Both the position numbers and the translations under genes were made by a program. This document shows positions 11,641-23,871 of a stretch of DNA of 64,000 nucleotides, one piece after another. This DNA is from Symsagittifera roscoffensis (lineage: Eukaryota > Xenacoelomorpha > Acoela > Convolutidae): contig NC_087068.1 in NCBI RefSeq assembly GCF_963678635.1, positions 19,703,789-19,767,788 of the forward strand, read 5' to 3'. Below the pieces are notes generated by a model. That model ran no database searches. It worked only from the letters and a program-made list of their open reading frames with translations, and had not been told where the DNA came from. Within the stretch, counting starts at the first letter, position 1, and every line of letters begins with the position of its first letter.

Positions 11641-13094
11641 TTTCTGTTTATTTGCGTTCATCGACTGTTTTCCAACTGTCTGTTGGCTATGTTATTATAC
11701 TGTACGGTTATTGAGTAATGGGCTTTTAAGAGTAGTTTGATAGAAAATATGGACCGTATCTACATTTATACAAAGACTGATTTCTGAAACGTATGAAGTA
11801 TGTTATAAGTTTCTCAGTCAGTTTTTTGTCCGAATGCTTGCATATCATTTTGTTACGTTAGCAGCTGATTTCAGAGCAGTAAAAACCCAGTAAAAAACTA
11901 ATAACTGAAGAGACAAAAACCAAATGAAAGGAATTTTTTCTGCTTATCTGGAACACTCAGATTTAAGCACGGTGAGAATCGAAGCTCGAAAAAATGTGCA
12001 AAAAATTCAATACTCTCAGACAGGAATTACTCTTTCAAAATTGTCAGAAAAGAATTTAGGGCAAAAGATCCCATAATTAAAGCCGCTGTTAGCCATTCCA
12101 AAGAAAAACAAAACTCAACTGATAGCAATTTCAGCGATGGTTGTTTTTGAACGCCCAGAAAAATTACTGTCAGAACCATCACATACCAAAAAAATTAAGA
12201 TTAAATACCTGACAACAGCTTTTTCTTCTGACCGATAAGCGAAAAGTTTCGTGAAGAATATAAAACACCAAAACCGTCTCACCGAATTAAAACCATTGAT
12301 AGTGTTTCAAAAACCGACAATACAGATTTACAGTTATTTACACGGAACAAGAGCGGTTCTTTACGCCACTTGCCAACTCTTAAAAACACAGAATTGTTAG
12401 TTAACCGACAGAAAAAGGAGACGAAATCCACCAGGTCGAAGAACTTGATTGAAAATTTTTTTAGAACAAGACCTGCCAAATTTTTCCTTATTTTATATCG
12501 ATTTGTCATAAATTCAATTTATTTTGAGAAAGCATGTCAGAAAAGGATTCGCGCGTGTTGCGGTCTAAGAATTTTGCGGTCTAAGAATTTTGCGCGTGTT
12601 GCGGTCTAAGAAACAATCTTTCAACCCTATTTGCAACCCTCTTCGATTATCGAACCAAACAAAGAGTACTTTTGCTTCAACATATCAGTACCAAAAGCAT
12701 TTGAATTATTTTTAATGAAGATTTTGGCACTATGAATTAGTTTTGGAATTACAAGCTGAAGTTCGCTTCACTTATCATACCTACTAGAACATTTTTTGTC
12801 CGATTGTTTTTGTATACTTTATCAGTACGGTCACTGCTCGGATTTTATTTGGGCAAAAGCATTCAAGTAATAATACAAAAAAAAACATTAAATGCCCTTT
12901 AATTGTTTTTTTACAGTTTGAGACAAAATATTCAAAGTTTTGCGTATAATTTTTTTACTATAATAGTATTTAAGCGAAAAAACAAAGAAACATGCATTGA
13001 TTTATAAAGTGCATTATTAAAATTAGATTCGAAGTCTCATCAACTGATTTATATGTGAAAGGCAGTGACCCACTTGGTGTAACGCGCCACCCTT
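11641..13094. other. Intergenic; small tandem repeat inside
   Basis: No gene recognised. At 12549-12613 the phrases GCGCGTGTTGCGGTCTAAGA and GGTCTAAGAATTTTGCG repeat in an interleaved manner, which reads as a short local duplication. Confidence 0.4.
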
Positions 13095-14124
13095 ACTCAG
13101 TAAAAAGAGAAAATAATAGATTATAATGGATTTTTATTGTCAGTCTCCATAAATTTCAAAGAGAACTGATTATAATCGATTAAAAATGGATTATGATGTT
13201 ACTTCTTTTCGAAACAAAAAACCCATTATAACCGATTATAATCGATTAGAATCCGTTTTTATTCAAAAATTGTCATCGCTTCATTTCGCTTTATTTTCAT
13301 TTTGTTTTGTGTGCTTTTCAGTTCGATTTTTTTCTTACTGTTTACTGTTTACTTTCAGTTGGATTTTTTTCTTACTGTTTACTGTTTACTTTCTTAATGT
13401 TTACTGCAAGAACGGAATTTGGCGGGGGTGGACGCCTTTTTTCAGGGATTCGACCCCCTGCCTACCCAAAGGGTTCCCCCTTTGCACTGTTTTGAGATAT
13501 TCATATTTGGTGATGGACCCTTTGGCCTTTGGCGCCAAAAAAAACTAATTTTGAAGGGGAGCGCGCGCCAAAAAAACGCGATTTCTTGGTGAAATTTTTT
13601 TCAAAAAATGTCTTACAAAAGCCTTTTTTGGCCTGTTTCTTCAAAGTTTTGCCTACGGCGAAAAAAGGTCTTTTAAATGCTTTGGGAGAGCTCGGAAAAT
13701 CAATTTTGCCGACCTTAATAAAAGTTGTTAAATTTTTTGAAAATCCGCCTCCTGCCTTCGAGAAAATCTCATATCCGCCCCTGGTGTACTGATTTGTTAC
13801 TTTTTAATGAATTTTATTGTGTTTTCATGCAGAATAGTTAAATTATAAACCATTATGTTTCATTTTTCTGGTAAATAATATTTTGATTGAAAAAGGGATT
13901 ATAATCTATTACAATAGATAAAGATAGATAATAAGAGATTTTCGGAAAAATTATAATCAATTTTAGTTTATCATAATTTATTAAATTGTCACCAAAAATT
14001 TTGTCTTTATAATGGATTATAAATCGTTTAAACATCTTAAATTGGCGCGTATAATTAATTTTAATTTTGGTAAAAGTACGATTATAATTATAATATAATC
14101 GATTATTTTCTCTTTTTACTGAGT
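13095..14124. mobile_element. Foldback DNA element with perfect 23-bp terminal inverted repeats
   Basis: The first 23 bases (13095-13117, starting ACTCAGTAAAAAGAG) are the exact reverse complement of the last 23 (14102-14124). Inside the termini both arms are built of repeats of GATTATAATCGATTA and ATAATGGATT, so the whole can fold back. No transposase ORF is present and no target-site duplication is obvious. A separate hAT-type MITE has inserted in the middle (13407-13783). Related ATAATCGATTATAATGG material recurs at 23140-23350 and 24256-24300. Confidence 0.7.
13407..13783. mobile_element. hAT-type MITE, copy 1 (nested)
   Basis: The right end reads ATCCGCCCCTG, the reverse complement of the CAGGGGCGGAT start typical of this family. 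The left end, CAAGAACGGAATTT, is a diverged version. Flanks are GTTTACTG (13399-13406) and GTGTACTG (13784-13791), an 8-bp duplication with one mismatch, as expected of hAT insertion. The interior shares CAGGGATTCGACCCCCTGCC and CTTTGGCGCCAAA with the copies at 20189 and 23872. Short open frames inside are not conserved between copies. Confidence 0.75.
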
Positions 14125-15325
14125 GCGGGCAGTTTGAGGTTCCAAAAACCTACTGTATTAGTCGCAATTCTTGTCAATTTGTTTCATTTCTTTTTTAACG
14201 ATCAATTCAATCTCCTTTTGCTTTTAATTTTTGATGATTTTTCGGCTCCCTGGTTTTCTATTGAAATTTGATCTGTTAGGTTTCCAAGTGCGAAAATTGA
14301 AACCGCGATTTTCTGAAATTGAAATGACATTAAATAAAAAACTACTTTTTTTTAGTCGATCAAAAGTTACGTCAAAACATTCATTTCAATTGCTGTCACA
14401 GTCATATTTAAACTGATTCTTATGTGCAGCCCAACAAAAAATAATGAGAGTATGATTTTCTCAAAACTGCATAAAAATATTGATTTCGTTTTTAAAAAAT
14501 ATCATTTTAGCGCAAAGTTTTAGAATTTGTACCATCCTTAAATTTCGTTGAGCTAAATCAATGACTCAATTTGGTCAGAAAATGAACTGTTAGTTTTGTC
14601 GTTGTTTTTTAACTGATCAAACTAAGACAAAATTTTGCTCCCGAGTTGCACAAAAGGCAACTCTGTCAAAAATTTTGTCCAATTTGTAGCAACGTTGACC
14701 ATTTTTTAACAATTTTTGTTTCACGCCAATCCAATTTGAGAAAATTGACGTTTGAGTTTCTTATTTTATTCCTTTTGTCATACAATCCTTGCAAGTTTAT
14801 GGTTTAAAAAAAATTAGAGCATCAAATTGGGAAGCGTTAACATATCGGAACATCAATTTTTTCAGCAGGTTCATTTCAAACGACCGACTTGTTTTGAAGC
14901 TGTTTTGATACCCGTTTTTAAAATCTCCTAACTGTTTATCAGATTTTTCACTAATTTTTTGTTACAATGTTTTTTTATTTTTTTTCGGCTCAACTATTGG
15001 TATAATGCCTTAGTTGGTTTGTATTGGTTTGATTGAGGGGCTAACATAATTTTTCATGCAAATGTGTGTTTACCTTACGTTGAAATGCAAAACTTCGAAA
15101 ATAGAGTTTTCACAACTAACTTGATCAATAAAGTTTTAGGCTCAAAGTGCGTGCACCCGAGTTTTGACATTTTTTTTCTTCATTTTGCTTCTATCAAGCT
15201 TAGATAGTTGTGCGAAATTTCACTCTTGTGCAATTGTTGCTTAATTTTCAGCCTCCTCCTGTCAGCTAAATGCATTTTGGATAACGGTAATTTAATTCTG
15301 GGACCAACTTTCATTTTTTTAGTCT
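14125..15325. other. Intergenic, nothing recognised
   Basis: AT-rich; no exon, tRNA or bounded repeat seen on either strand. Confidence 0.35.
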
Positions 15326-16067
15326 TACAATGCTGATTTAAATTAACCGGACAAAACGCGTTAAACTTGAAATTTAAAACCCGTTTTTCTCAAATTGGAT
15401 TGAGTTTAGGTGAAAATTTATGAAGACAAAATTTGCTTAAAATTTTAGCAGAATTAATATGGTGTAAAATATTTTGCGAAATTCGGACCCGAAATTTTAC
15501 CCCAAAACCCCAAAAATGGGTCATTTTGGCTTTTCTTAGTTAATCAAAAATTACGCCAAAAATACCCAGTCGATCACAGACATAATTATATCAAAGTGAG
15601 CCCCTTACGTAGACCAACAAACTTTGAGAGGGCATAACCTCCAATAAATTGTATCAAAAAATTTTATTTTTGTTTGATAGACAAAAAAGATCGTTTTTAC
15701 TATATAAAATACCAACTTTTTACTTAAAAACTATTTTTAAACAATTTGTATTTTTTTGGAGAAAATACCCTTCTTAAAATTTTTTGGGCTACGTAAGGGG
15801 CTCACTTTGATGTAATTATGTCTGTGATCGACTGGGTATTTTTGGCGTAATTTTTGATTAGCTAAGAAAAGCCAAAATGACCCATTTTTGGGGTAAAATT
15901 TCGGGCCCGAATTTCGCAAAACAAACTACACCATATTAATTCTGCTAAAATTTTAAGCAAGTTTTGTCTTCATAAGTTTTCACCTAAAGTCAACCCAATT
16001 TGAGAAAAACGGGTTTTAAATTTCAAGTTTAACGCGTTTTGTCCGGTTAATTTAAATCAGCACTGTA
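15326..16067. repeat. Long inverted repeat, arms of about 285 bp
   Basis: The left arm 15326-15612 is matched, in reverse complement, by the right arm 15789-16067 with only scattered differences. The spacer is 176 bp (15613-15788). Inner ends read CCCCTTACGTAG and CTACGTAAGGGG. The outer ends abut a family B repeat on the right. It could be the termini of a foldback transposon or an inverted duplication; transcription would give a long hairpin RNA. The open frame in the right arm (15919-15737, - strand) has no recognisable motif. Confidence 0.85.
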
Positions 16068-16300
16068 CTCCGACCACTAAAAATGGGAAAAACTTTGTAT
16101 TCGTGCGTGTATTTCAGTTTTTTTTCCACGCAAAATCAGGTATCAAAAACAATCTTTGGATTTCGTCTCGTCGAGTGATATACTAAATCGAAGTGCTTTT
16201 AGTCGTCATTCGATAAAATTTTAAAATTTTTCTAAAAGTTTGCCCAGTTTTGAGAAAGTCTGGCTTATAATTTTTGATTTCTATTTCTATGCTCAAACCA
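16064..16300 (+). repeat. Dispersed repeat family B, copy 3
   Basis: Follows directly on the long inverted repeat. Shares CGACCACTAAAAATGG, TTCCACGCAAAATCAGGTA, ACAATCTTTGGATTTCGTC and a GTGATATACTAAA phrase in the family B order. Confidence 0.45.
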
Positions 16301-16989
16301 TCTGAGTTTTTTCATGAATTGTTAAGAACAAGCGGAAACAAGGAGGCCAGATAATCGAGGGCAAAAATTTAGTTTAAATCTTGATACTTATGAATTTTAT
16401 AATGATAAATATTATTTAGTGATAATAAATTGATTGTTTGGAAACAAACTAGAAAAACAGCTAAACCTAGAAGCAGTGTGATGAAAAACAATTACAAGAA
16501 AAAATGAAAAAGTTGATTACGTAGAATTAAAAAGTCCTGCAGTTATTCTAACCTGAGAACTTAGAAACGTCAAGCAGGCGTTTTCTACCTTCTTAAGTGG
16601 GACACTGGATGAGAAAATTTGATACTTTATAATATACCAAGAATTTTCTTACAAACTGAGAGGTTCCCTTTTATAAGACACTTGCTCTTTCAACTGTTAT
16701 AAACAGGGTTCTTCAAATAAACTGTAATTTTATAAAAGTTTATCATTTCATAACCATTTGTTCCGTTTGACTTCAAATTTGGAAAAATTTGCCAAACTGA
16801 CGGAAAAATGATTTAATATAAAAACCACTTTAGATAAAATCCGCATTTTTCACACTGTTTTACGTTTTCAAGCTACAAAAACTTCTTTGAAATACTTGTT
16901 GATAAGTTGATGAAAACAGCGAAATAATTTTCACAATCGAAGAAAAAAAACAGATTCTTTGTTTATTAGCAATTTATCAAAACCCAACT

Positions 16990-17462
16990 GAAATCCGTAA
17001 GAGAGGTTCATGCCATTATGAGGGACGTGTTTTAAGGTGGTTAAGGACCAAATTTAACGACAGAGTTAGTAGTCGGCAAAGCCCTATACCCTGGCCACCC
17101 AAGAGTCCGGATCTTAGGCCCTGCTCTGGAGTCACTCTTAGCTCTGGGGTCACTATGTGAAAATCATTTATCGTGCTAACCCACCAAATGTCATGAACTC
17201 ATTCAAACATTCGAAGATGCTAGCTGTACTATGTAATGACCCAGAAATGTGAGGAATCCTCGAAAAACTTGAAGAAAAAATAAAGAATTTGTGTGGCGCA
17301 ATATGGCGCACATTTCGAATGAATTTTATACACAATTTTAGCAGTTATCAAAATTTCCGTCTGTTGTCTCTCATTTGCAGAAAAAATTGTCAATTTATCT
17401 TCTCTCACAAAAAATTTATCGCGTTTTCAAAAAAAAAGAAGTTTTTTTTAAAACACCCTGTA
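16990..17462 (+). pseudogene. Relic of a Tc1/mariner-superfamily transposase (C-terminal part)
   Basis: One frame around 17030-17115 reads VLRWLRTKFNDRVVSRQ followed by WPPKSPDL. The latter closely matches the WP-R/K-SPDL motif before the last catalytic acidic residue of IS630-Tc1-mariner transposases. A few bases later, in another frame, LWGHYVKIIYRANPP (from 17142) continues the family pattern, so a small duplication and frameshift intervene (CTCTGG-GTCACT occurs twice, 17124-17154). The downstream end contains AACACCCTGTA at 17452-17462, a common type of terminus in these elements. The catalytic N-terminal half was not found. It is dead as an enzyme. Confidence 0.65.
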
Positions 17463-19850
17463 GCTTTTGAAAAATTTCCTTCATGTGTCTGACTTGTAAC
17501 AAATTGCAACCGCAATTCAAAACTTACAAGAAGGTGCTTTTTCGTTTTTTTATACTCACTTTTCTGTGTCTAAACTATTTATGATTAGAAAGACATCAGG
17601 CCGACCGTTCGTCAGTTTCAGATAATTTTAAACAATTTGTTTTTGCCATTTTTGCCAATTTTTGCCATTTTAAATAAAATTTGTTTCATGTGGTTATTTG
17701 ATATTTCGTAAAGTTATTTGTGGTGTGGATAACAGAGGGAATATAAAAATCGTATGTCCAACAATCTTTTGATTTTCTTGAAACTATTTTCAAAGATTAG
17801 TCGAGCTGTTTTTTATGAAAAAAAACGTACTTCAATTTTTACTGTAAAAAGACTCTATCTGATTTATAGATTCTATAGATAGAATAAAAAGTGCATTTAC
17901 TTTTAGTGCGCTGAGTTTGTTTGATAAAAGTGTTCATCTTGATAGCCCATACCAGTTCAATTAGTTTAATAAGAGGATTTTAGACGGCTTTTTATCCCAA
18001 AAAAAACTATCCGAGATTAATCTTGAAACTTGAAAAAACAAAACAATGCGGAGGTCGTTTGTCCACATCAATTTGCTCTCAATGTTTCTATTGATCGAGC
18101 CAGCCGTTGCTGCTTTCTGCAGATCTGTTGATCATTATCGATTTTTACTTTCAGTTTGCGTTTGGTTTGAACAGTTTCACTGGATACAACATGGGTTCAA
18201 TTGGGTGTCCTTTGTCCCCAAAGTCTCCATCGTTATCCACAGGGTTACATTAGATAAACACTAGGCAGATGTCGTTATTAGCACATCTGCTTCTTAAATT
18301 TAGATTTTATGGCCATCTTTTTGTGACATTTTTCATCTGATATAGAATATTTTGTCTTTCTTAAAAGGCCAACTAGAACAAAACAAAATAATGATTTTTA
18401 TATACGAAGATGCTGATTATTCGAAATTTTTCTAAGACTTTGATCAGGGTAAAAGTTTTTCAGTTTGTAATTAAATAATTGAAATGTCTTTACTAATTGA
18501 AAATGGCTTTACAAAATCTTTCGTTAACAAAAACATGCTTAAATGAGCGATTTCTTTTATAATGCAACCTAACCTGCTTATAACACAATACTCAACAACT
18601 ATTAATTAAGATCATTTATCCACGGGGGAAAGGACCAACACAAGAGCTGTACAGCTCATCACGGCGAACCGCTGTTGTGCCCCTGTTTAAGAACTACATG
18701 CAATTATTTTTTTTGGTTATTTTTCGAGTACATTTTACTACAACTACATATTCGAGTTCATTTTACTTTATTGTAAAGGTGAGTTTTGAACCGTCTCAAA
18801 TGCTGAGTAGTTCTTGTTGGCTTTTTGTATCAAAAAACTAAATATAGTTACTCAAAACCCGTTTTTTGCTGAAGAACTGACGCTTGTAAAATGTAATCAA
18901 ATTGTTTCAGCGCCTTCTGTGATAGTAGCTGCTGAAGGTGCCTTTGGTGGACTCGTATCCAATGGAGCAGCCTCCTTAGGACCGTCGAAAAAGACTCGAT
19001 AGAGATATGAGACAAAAATGGGAGATATCGAAAGGAAGGCGGGAAAACTTGCACTAAAGATTGCCCTTAAAGCAGCACCTTAAAACTACCTAATCCCCTC
19101 AAAAATAATGGATAATGTTCATACAAAAACTCCCAAAATCAACACCATGCCTTTTACCACTTTTGACATGATGTTTAGAAAAAAGCTGATGGAGTGTTTT
19201 GAACATAATCCTGTCGAAAAGCACCCGTTAATTTTCGGGCGAAATGGTGCAAAAAAACTGAAGCAAATTACTCTACACAAAACTGATGGTTAATCATAGC
19301 AACACGAGTTCGCATTGTTTTCTCATCCATTTATCCCCACCCGAGTCTTAGTCAAAAACCCGGAGCTACTTCGAATATAAAAATGCAATACAAATCACTA
19401 GCCTATTTTGCAGCAGTTTAGCTTAAAACTTTGATCTTTTTAATAATTTCACCCCAAGTCCCCCAACTATTACACCACTTCTGATAAAATACCTGGGTCT
19501 TTAACTAAATTCAAAATCTGTGTAGAAATCATCTGATGTTAAAAGAGAGAATATTATGGTACATATAGAAAATTAAAGGGGGAAGGGGTGTTTATTATAT
19601 CGATCTTAAGTGGATCCCTACTTGTTGATTTATTTTGTGGTCCTAATCTGTAATCTTATTATGCATAAAGCAAACTGGCTCAGCTCAGCGACTAACAAAC
19701 ACAGCAGAATTTGAGTTTCTCAACTAAGTCTAATATGTCTGAATAGTCTAATCAAAAATCAATCAATCTTCAATTCATTTTTGACCTTCTAGTTTTTACT
19801 TGAGTTCACCAATGAGGTTCATTGAGGGAAAAACGACAAGGAAATTGTGG
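17463..19850. other. Intergenic, nothing firm
   Basis: No gene recognised. Open stretches at 18046-18264, 18814-19002 and 19108-19293 lack motifs and splice context. A 14-bp palindrome GAGCTGTACAGCTC sits at 18644-18657. Confidence 0.35.
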
Positions 19851-19851
19851 C

Positions 19852-19915
19852 TGTGAATGAGTGCGAAAGAATGAGACAAACGAATGCGAAAATGAATGCG
19901 AATGAATGCGAGAAA
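19852..19915. repeat. Imperfect GAATGCGAA tandem repeat
   Basis: Units of the type GAATGCGAAAAT or GAATGAGTGCGAAA repeat about five times. Low-complexity microsatellite-like DNA. Confidence 0.55.
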
Positions 19916-20188
19916 ATGGGACAAACTTTCTTATGGTTTTTGTCGATATCTCTGCTAGTTTTTTTCTTAGAATGTATGGCTTTTAGGTTTTTTCGGCTGA
20001 AAATCAATTAGAAAAATAGTAATAGAAAGATATTTTCAACTCCTATAGCTCTCAATTAATTGCAAATAAAGTTTACTAATTTACGATTGGAATTGTTCAG
20101 TTGCTTCTTCGTTTTTCAATGACTGCAGGTGTTGCCCTAATCCATGCAAGCTTCTAGTCAATTTTAAAAACAAAATTTATTGTGTAAT

Positions 20189-20620
20189 CAGGGGCGGATT
20201 TGGGGAAAGGGGGTCTCGGACGCCCCCACCCCCCTCAGGGATTCGATATCTCTATTCGATATGGGAACCTGCCGACCCAAATGGTCCCCCCTTTGTACAA
20301 TTTGAGATATCCATATTTGGGGACGGACCCAAAAATTTTTCTAAAGGCGCCTTTGGCGCCAAATTGTCAATACTAATGTTGAGAGAGGAGCGCGCAAAAA
20401 AACGCTACTTTTTGGTCAAAATTTTCGAAAAAGTGCGTAAAAACGCCCTTTTTGGCCTGTTTTTTCATAATTTTGCCTGCGGCGCAGAAATTGTGGCCAA
20501 AACAGAGTCTTCTTAGTGCTTTGGAAGAGCTCGGAAAAATCAATTTGATCGACTTAAAAAAAGGTCGACAATTTTTTCAATTTTTTTTTTTGAAAATCCA
20601 CCCCCCGCCCCCTCAGCGTA
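20189..20620. mobile_element. hAT-type MITE, copy 2, 3'-damaged
   Basis: Starts CAGGGGCGGATTTGGGG, an intact family terminus, preceded by TGTGTAAT. The interior shares CAGGGATTCGA, CTTTGGCGCCAAA and GGAGCGCGC with copies 1 and 3. The right end breaks off after CCGCCCCCTCAG with no matching terminus or duplication, so the 3' end is deleted or overwritten. Confidence 0.65.
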
Positions 20621-21031
20621 TAATAACGATTTTTCGAGCGCTTACATGACCAAAAAAAAAATTTTTTACTTTTAACCAGAATTTTATTTTTTTACTGAGA
20701 TTTCACGCTATAGTGACGTTTGAAAACGGACCATTTGGTTTTATGACTTCAACTCAGGCATGACACTGGGTCATAATTTTTACCTAAACTTTGTGCTTTT
20801 TATCAATTTAGCGCCAAAATTTGAAAAAAAATAAAGGTTGGCAAGCTCTGAAAGGGTTTGAAAAAAAAACAAATTGGAAGCCTCAAAGAAGTATTTAATA
20901 CGCCTTTTAGCTCCAATTTAGCCCTATGCACATCACGCAGGCGGCAAAACTAAGCACACTGAGCTTACAACCAAGGAAAACTGAATGGAAGCAAGCTAAA
21001 GTTGGTGGAAACAGTTTTTTCTAGGCTGTTT

Positions 21032-21079
21032 CACTACAGGTTGCACTACAGGTTACACTACAGGTTACACTACAGGTTC
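21032..21079. repeat. Four exact 12-bp tandem units
   Basis: CACTACAGGTT plus one variable base (G, A, A, C) is repeated four times without indels. Confidence 0.9.
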
Positions 21080-21749
21080 TTTCAGATACATTTTTCAAAA
21101 TTCATTTACCTTGTTTCTGATTTTTGTAGCTGAATAGCTAAAAATGTAAAATCATTCAGAAAAAACACTCATTCGCTGTTCTAAATCATGTTGAAGTTTT
21201 AGAAAACGCGAATTCTTCTAAAAATGCATTGGCTAAAATTGTTCTTATAACTAAAGTTTGTAACTGAGTTCGTGAAAAGTAGGAAAAAAATAGTCCTGTG
21301 CCAAATAAGCATAAATTTTTCTGATTATAAAAATTTTAACAACAATTTTTTTTCAAAATTGTTAAACTGAAACAAGGATAGCCACTTGCAGTGACCACAT
21401 TCTGGAAAAAAAATTGAAGAAACTTTTTTCTTCAAATTAGTGTCTTTTCTTGTACGTCGGGTGATGATACAACTATACAAAAAAGTAAAAATTTAGTGAA
21501 TTATGCTTAAACCACTACAATTGTCTTCAAAAAATTCATTAATAAAAGAACATGAAAAAAATTTTCAAAAAATATTTATATTTTTTTTTTCAATTTTATG
21601 CATTTAAATTTACAGTTTTGTTTTGAAGAAATTTTATCAGAGAAGCGCTAAAAACAAGCTTCTAAAAGTGTTTTTAGTTTTCTTGCAAAATCAAAATTTT
21701 TTAGCTTAAATTGCTATTTTTTTTATATATAACGAACGATCGTTTGCTC

Positions 21750-21965
21750 AAACATAGACAAAAATCAAACATTCTAAGCCGGTTTTCTCGACACTGAAAA
21801 ACTGTTTTGGGTAATATTGTTCGAATATGTTGTTCGAAAATGCCGTTTGAAAAACTACTGAAATGCCCGCAATATGATACGTCACTCAACCCATTCCGAT
21901 GATTGTTTGTGGTACCTGATTTGGAGTAGAGAACAAAGAAAAACAAAAAAAAAACCAAAAACAAT
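21750..21965 (-). repeat. Dispersed repeat family B, copy 4 (reverse)
   Basis: The reverse complement contains CTACTCCAAATCAGGTACC, CAATCATCGGAATGGGTTGA and CGTATCATATTG in family B order. Confidence 0.45.
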
Positions 21966-21999
21966 AAAACACACTCAAATACAAAGTGTGTTCTCATCT

Positions 22000-23130
22000 T
22001 CAAGGTAGGAGATTTTTTTATGTTTTTTATGTTTTTTGGATAAGAATTTTGACTTTCTTATTTTCTTATCCAATTTCTTGTTTTAGCGGTTATCATTGTT
22101 TTTTCTTCATTAATAACTTTTCTACAAATTAATTTATTCGCTAGAAAAATACAAAAAAAAACATTACGTATTTTTATTGCGAAGATTTATGAATTTTAAT
22201 GAATTTCTTGCTTTCAAGTTATATCATCGAAGTGATAAAAAAATAAATTTTAGTTATTCCCGTATTGAAAAATGAAAGCGTCTCAAGGACTCCAAAACAA
22301 ACGATATATCAGAGGATGAGCATAGTGCGTAAATTATTCTGCTTTCTAAACACGTCTGTTCGAAGCTCAGAACATTTTATCTGGAACCTGAAACAATTAG
22401 CTCGAGTTTCTTTTACAAACTCAAAGAACGATTGCTTGTATCCAATTCACAATCAAAAATTTTTTCACAAGAATAGTTTTTTTAAGGAAATATGTTGAAT
22501 GTTTTTTAAAATTTTTTATTTTGTAGGTAAATAAATGGATTTATTAAAACCAAAAAAACTACACAATAAATAATATTCATAATATCTAAAGCGTATTACA
22601 ATTTTTTAATTAGTATCTCAGAGGGAAGATATACTAGGCTACTCCTGTTTAAAATATGAACCACCAGTAAAAATTCAGGCCAGTTTTTTTTTGAAACCTG
22701 ACACAAATTTTGTTCAAAAATTAATCTTAGAATCCAAATCACGGTCCTCAATATTATACTTCACTCGATAGCCAGCAACTGTATTTTGATGCATCTGTTT
22801 TTGCGTGAAACATTCTCCGAGGCTATAGTCCTTTACCACTCCTAGCAAGTATCGATACAAAACAAGTTACTGACTTTTACCAAGTAAGCATTTACTAGCA
22901 AGTTTGAAAATTTAAAATCCTACACCATCTTTTCGTAACAAACTCAATGTATTTTTTTTACATTTTACTCAATCAAAATTATAATTGATTGTAAGTTCAC
23001 ATAAACTGAATTTTTTGAAGTTCTAAAAAATTAGGCAAAAAAATTGAATCTCACTTTTAATCAAAGAAACGGTGACTGTCGGTGCGGTGACTGTCTGTAA
23101 GCAAGGAGCGCTAATATGATAATTTCAAGC
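22000..23130. other. Intergenic, nothing recognised
   Basis: AT-rich with long A and T runs. No exon or bounded repeat seen. Confidence 0.3.
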
Positions 23131-23139
23131 TCTCTTGCC

Positions 23140-23350
23140 GTACCCTATCGAATTTTCATGGATGAAAATCGATTTTAATGGAATTTTGTTGACTAAAATA
23201 TTGTCAATATAATCGATTATCATGGAAAATTTAGACATCGTAATGGATTTTTAATCCATTATAATCGATTACTGTCAAAACTCTATTATCCATTATGATC
23301 AATTAAAATCCTTTTTTTGTTTTCAATATAATCGAGTATCCTTTGGTAGA
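23140..23350. repeat. ATAATCGATTATAATGG-rich repeat
   Basis: Multiple copies of ATCGATTATAATGG-type words in both orientations, like the arms of the foldback element at 13095-14124. The same words resume at 24256-24300 beyond the MITE, so this is probably a second, interrupted copy. Clear ends are missing. Confidence 0.5.
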
Positions 23351-23395
23351 TTTTTTCTTCTACTTTTTGGAGCTTTCTACAAAACTTAACCAACC

Positions 23396-23530
23396 CCTCG
23401 TGAACCCCCCCCCACTACGCCCCCCGCTACGCCTCCGCCCCCACCACCACCCCCTATAGGCTCCATACCCCCCCCCCCCCCACTGTGCTCCACGTCCCCC
23501 ATTGACTACCTCCCCACTCACGTTTCTCCA
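23396..23530. repeat. C-rich low-complexity tract
   Basis: A strikingly C-rich, G-poor stretch (runs of 7 to 14 C, CCACCACC, CGCCCCC) inside AT-rich surroundings. It gives spurious Gly/Pro-rich open frames on both strands. Confidence 0.8.
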
Positions 23531-23871
23531 CTAGGCCACCACAACCCCTAGTAAGCTTCCATTCCCCTTTTTACAACTCCGCCCACCCACGCTTACCCCA
23601 AACCCCAACCCCAGGACATCAAACACCCCCAGTCCACCGCCCACTTTGGGGCAGGGTTTCAGCGTGATGGGGGTTGTAAATTGTGAGGTTTGCAAAAGGA
23701 AACTGAACAAAAGAATAGCAAAAATGCTTACGTAACTTATCATAAAAAGCGATTGAAGATTTAAAAAGTTCAAATATAGCAAGACTACAAAATAACTATC
23801 TTAAGTTTAAACTTGGTATGAACAATTGAAAATAGCACACAAAAAAAATAAAAACTGATTATGATTATAAT

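Noticed and set aside
23531..23782. Minus-strand frame with hydrophobic start and Gly/Val-rich end.
   Set aside because: Its Gly/Pro-rich end is produced by the C-rich low-complexity tract; no homologous look and no exon signals.
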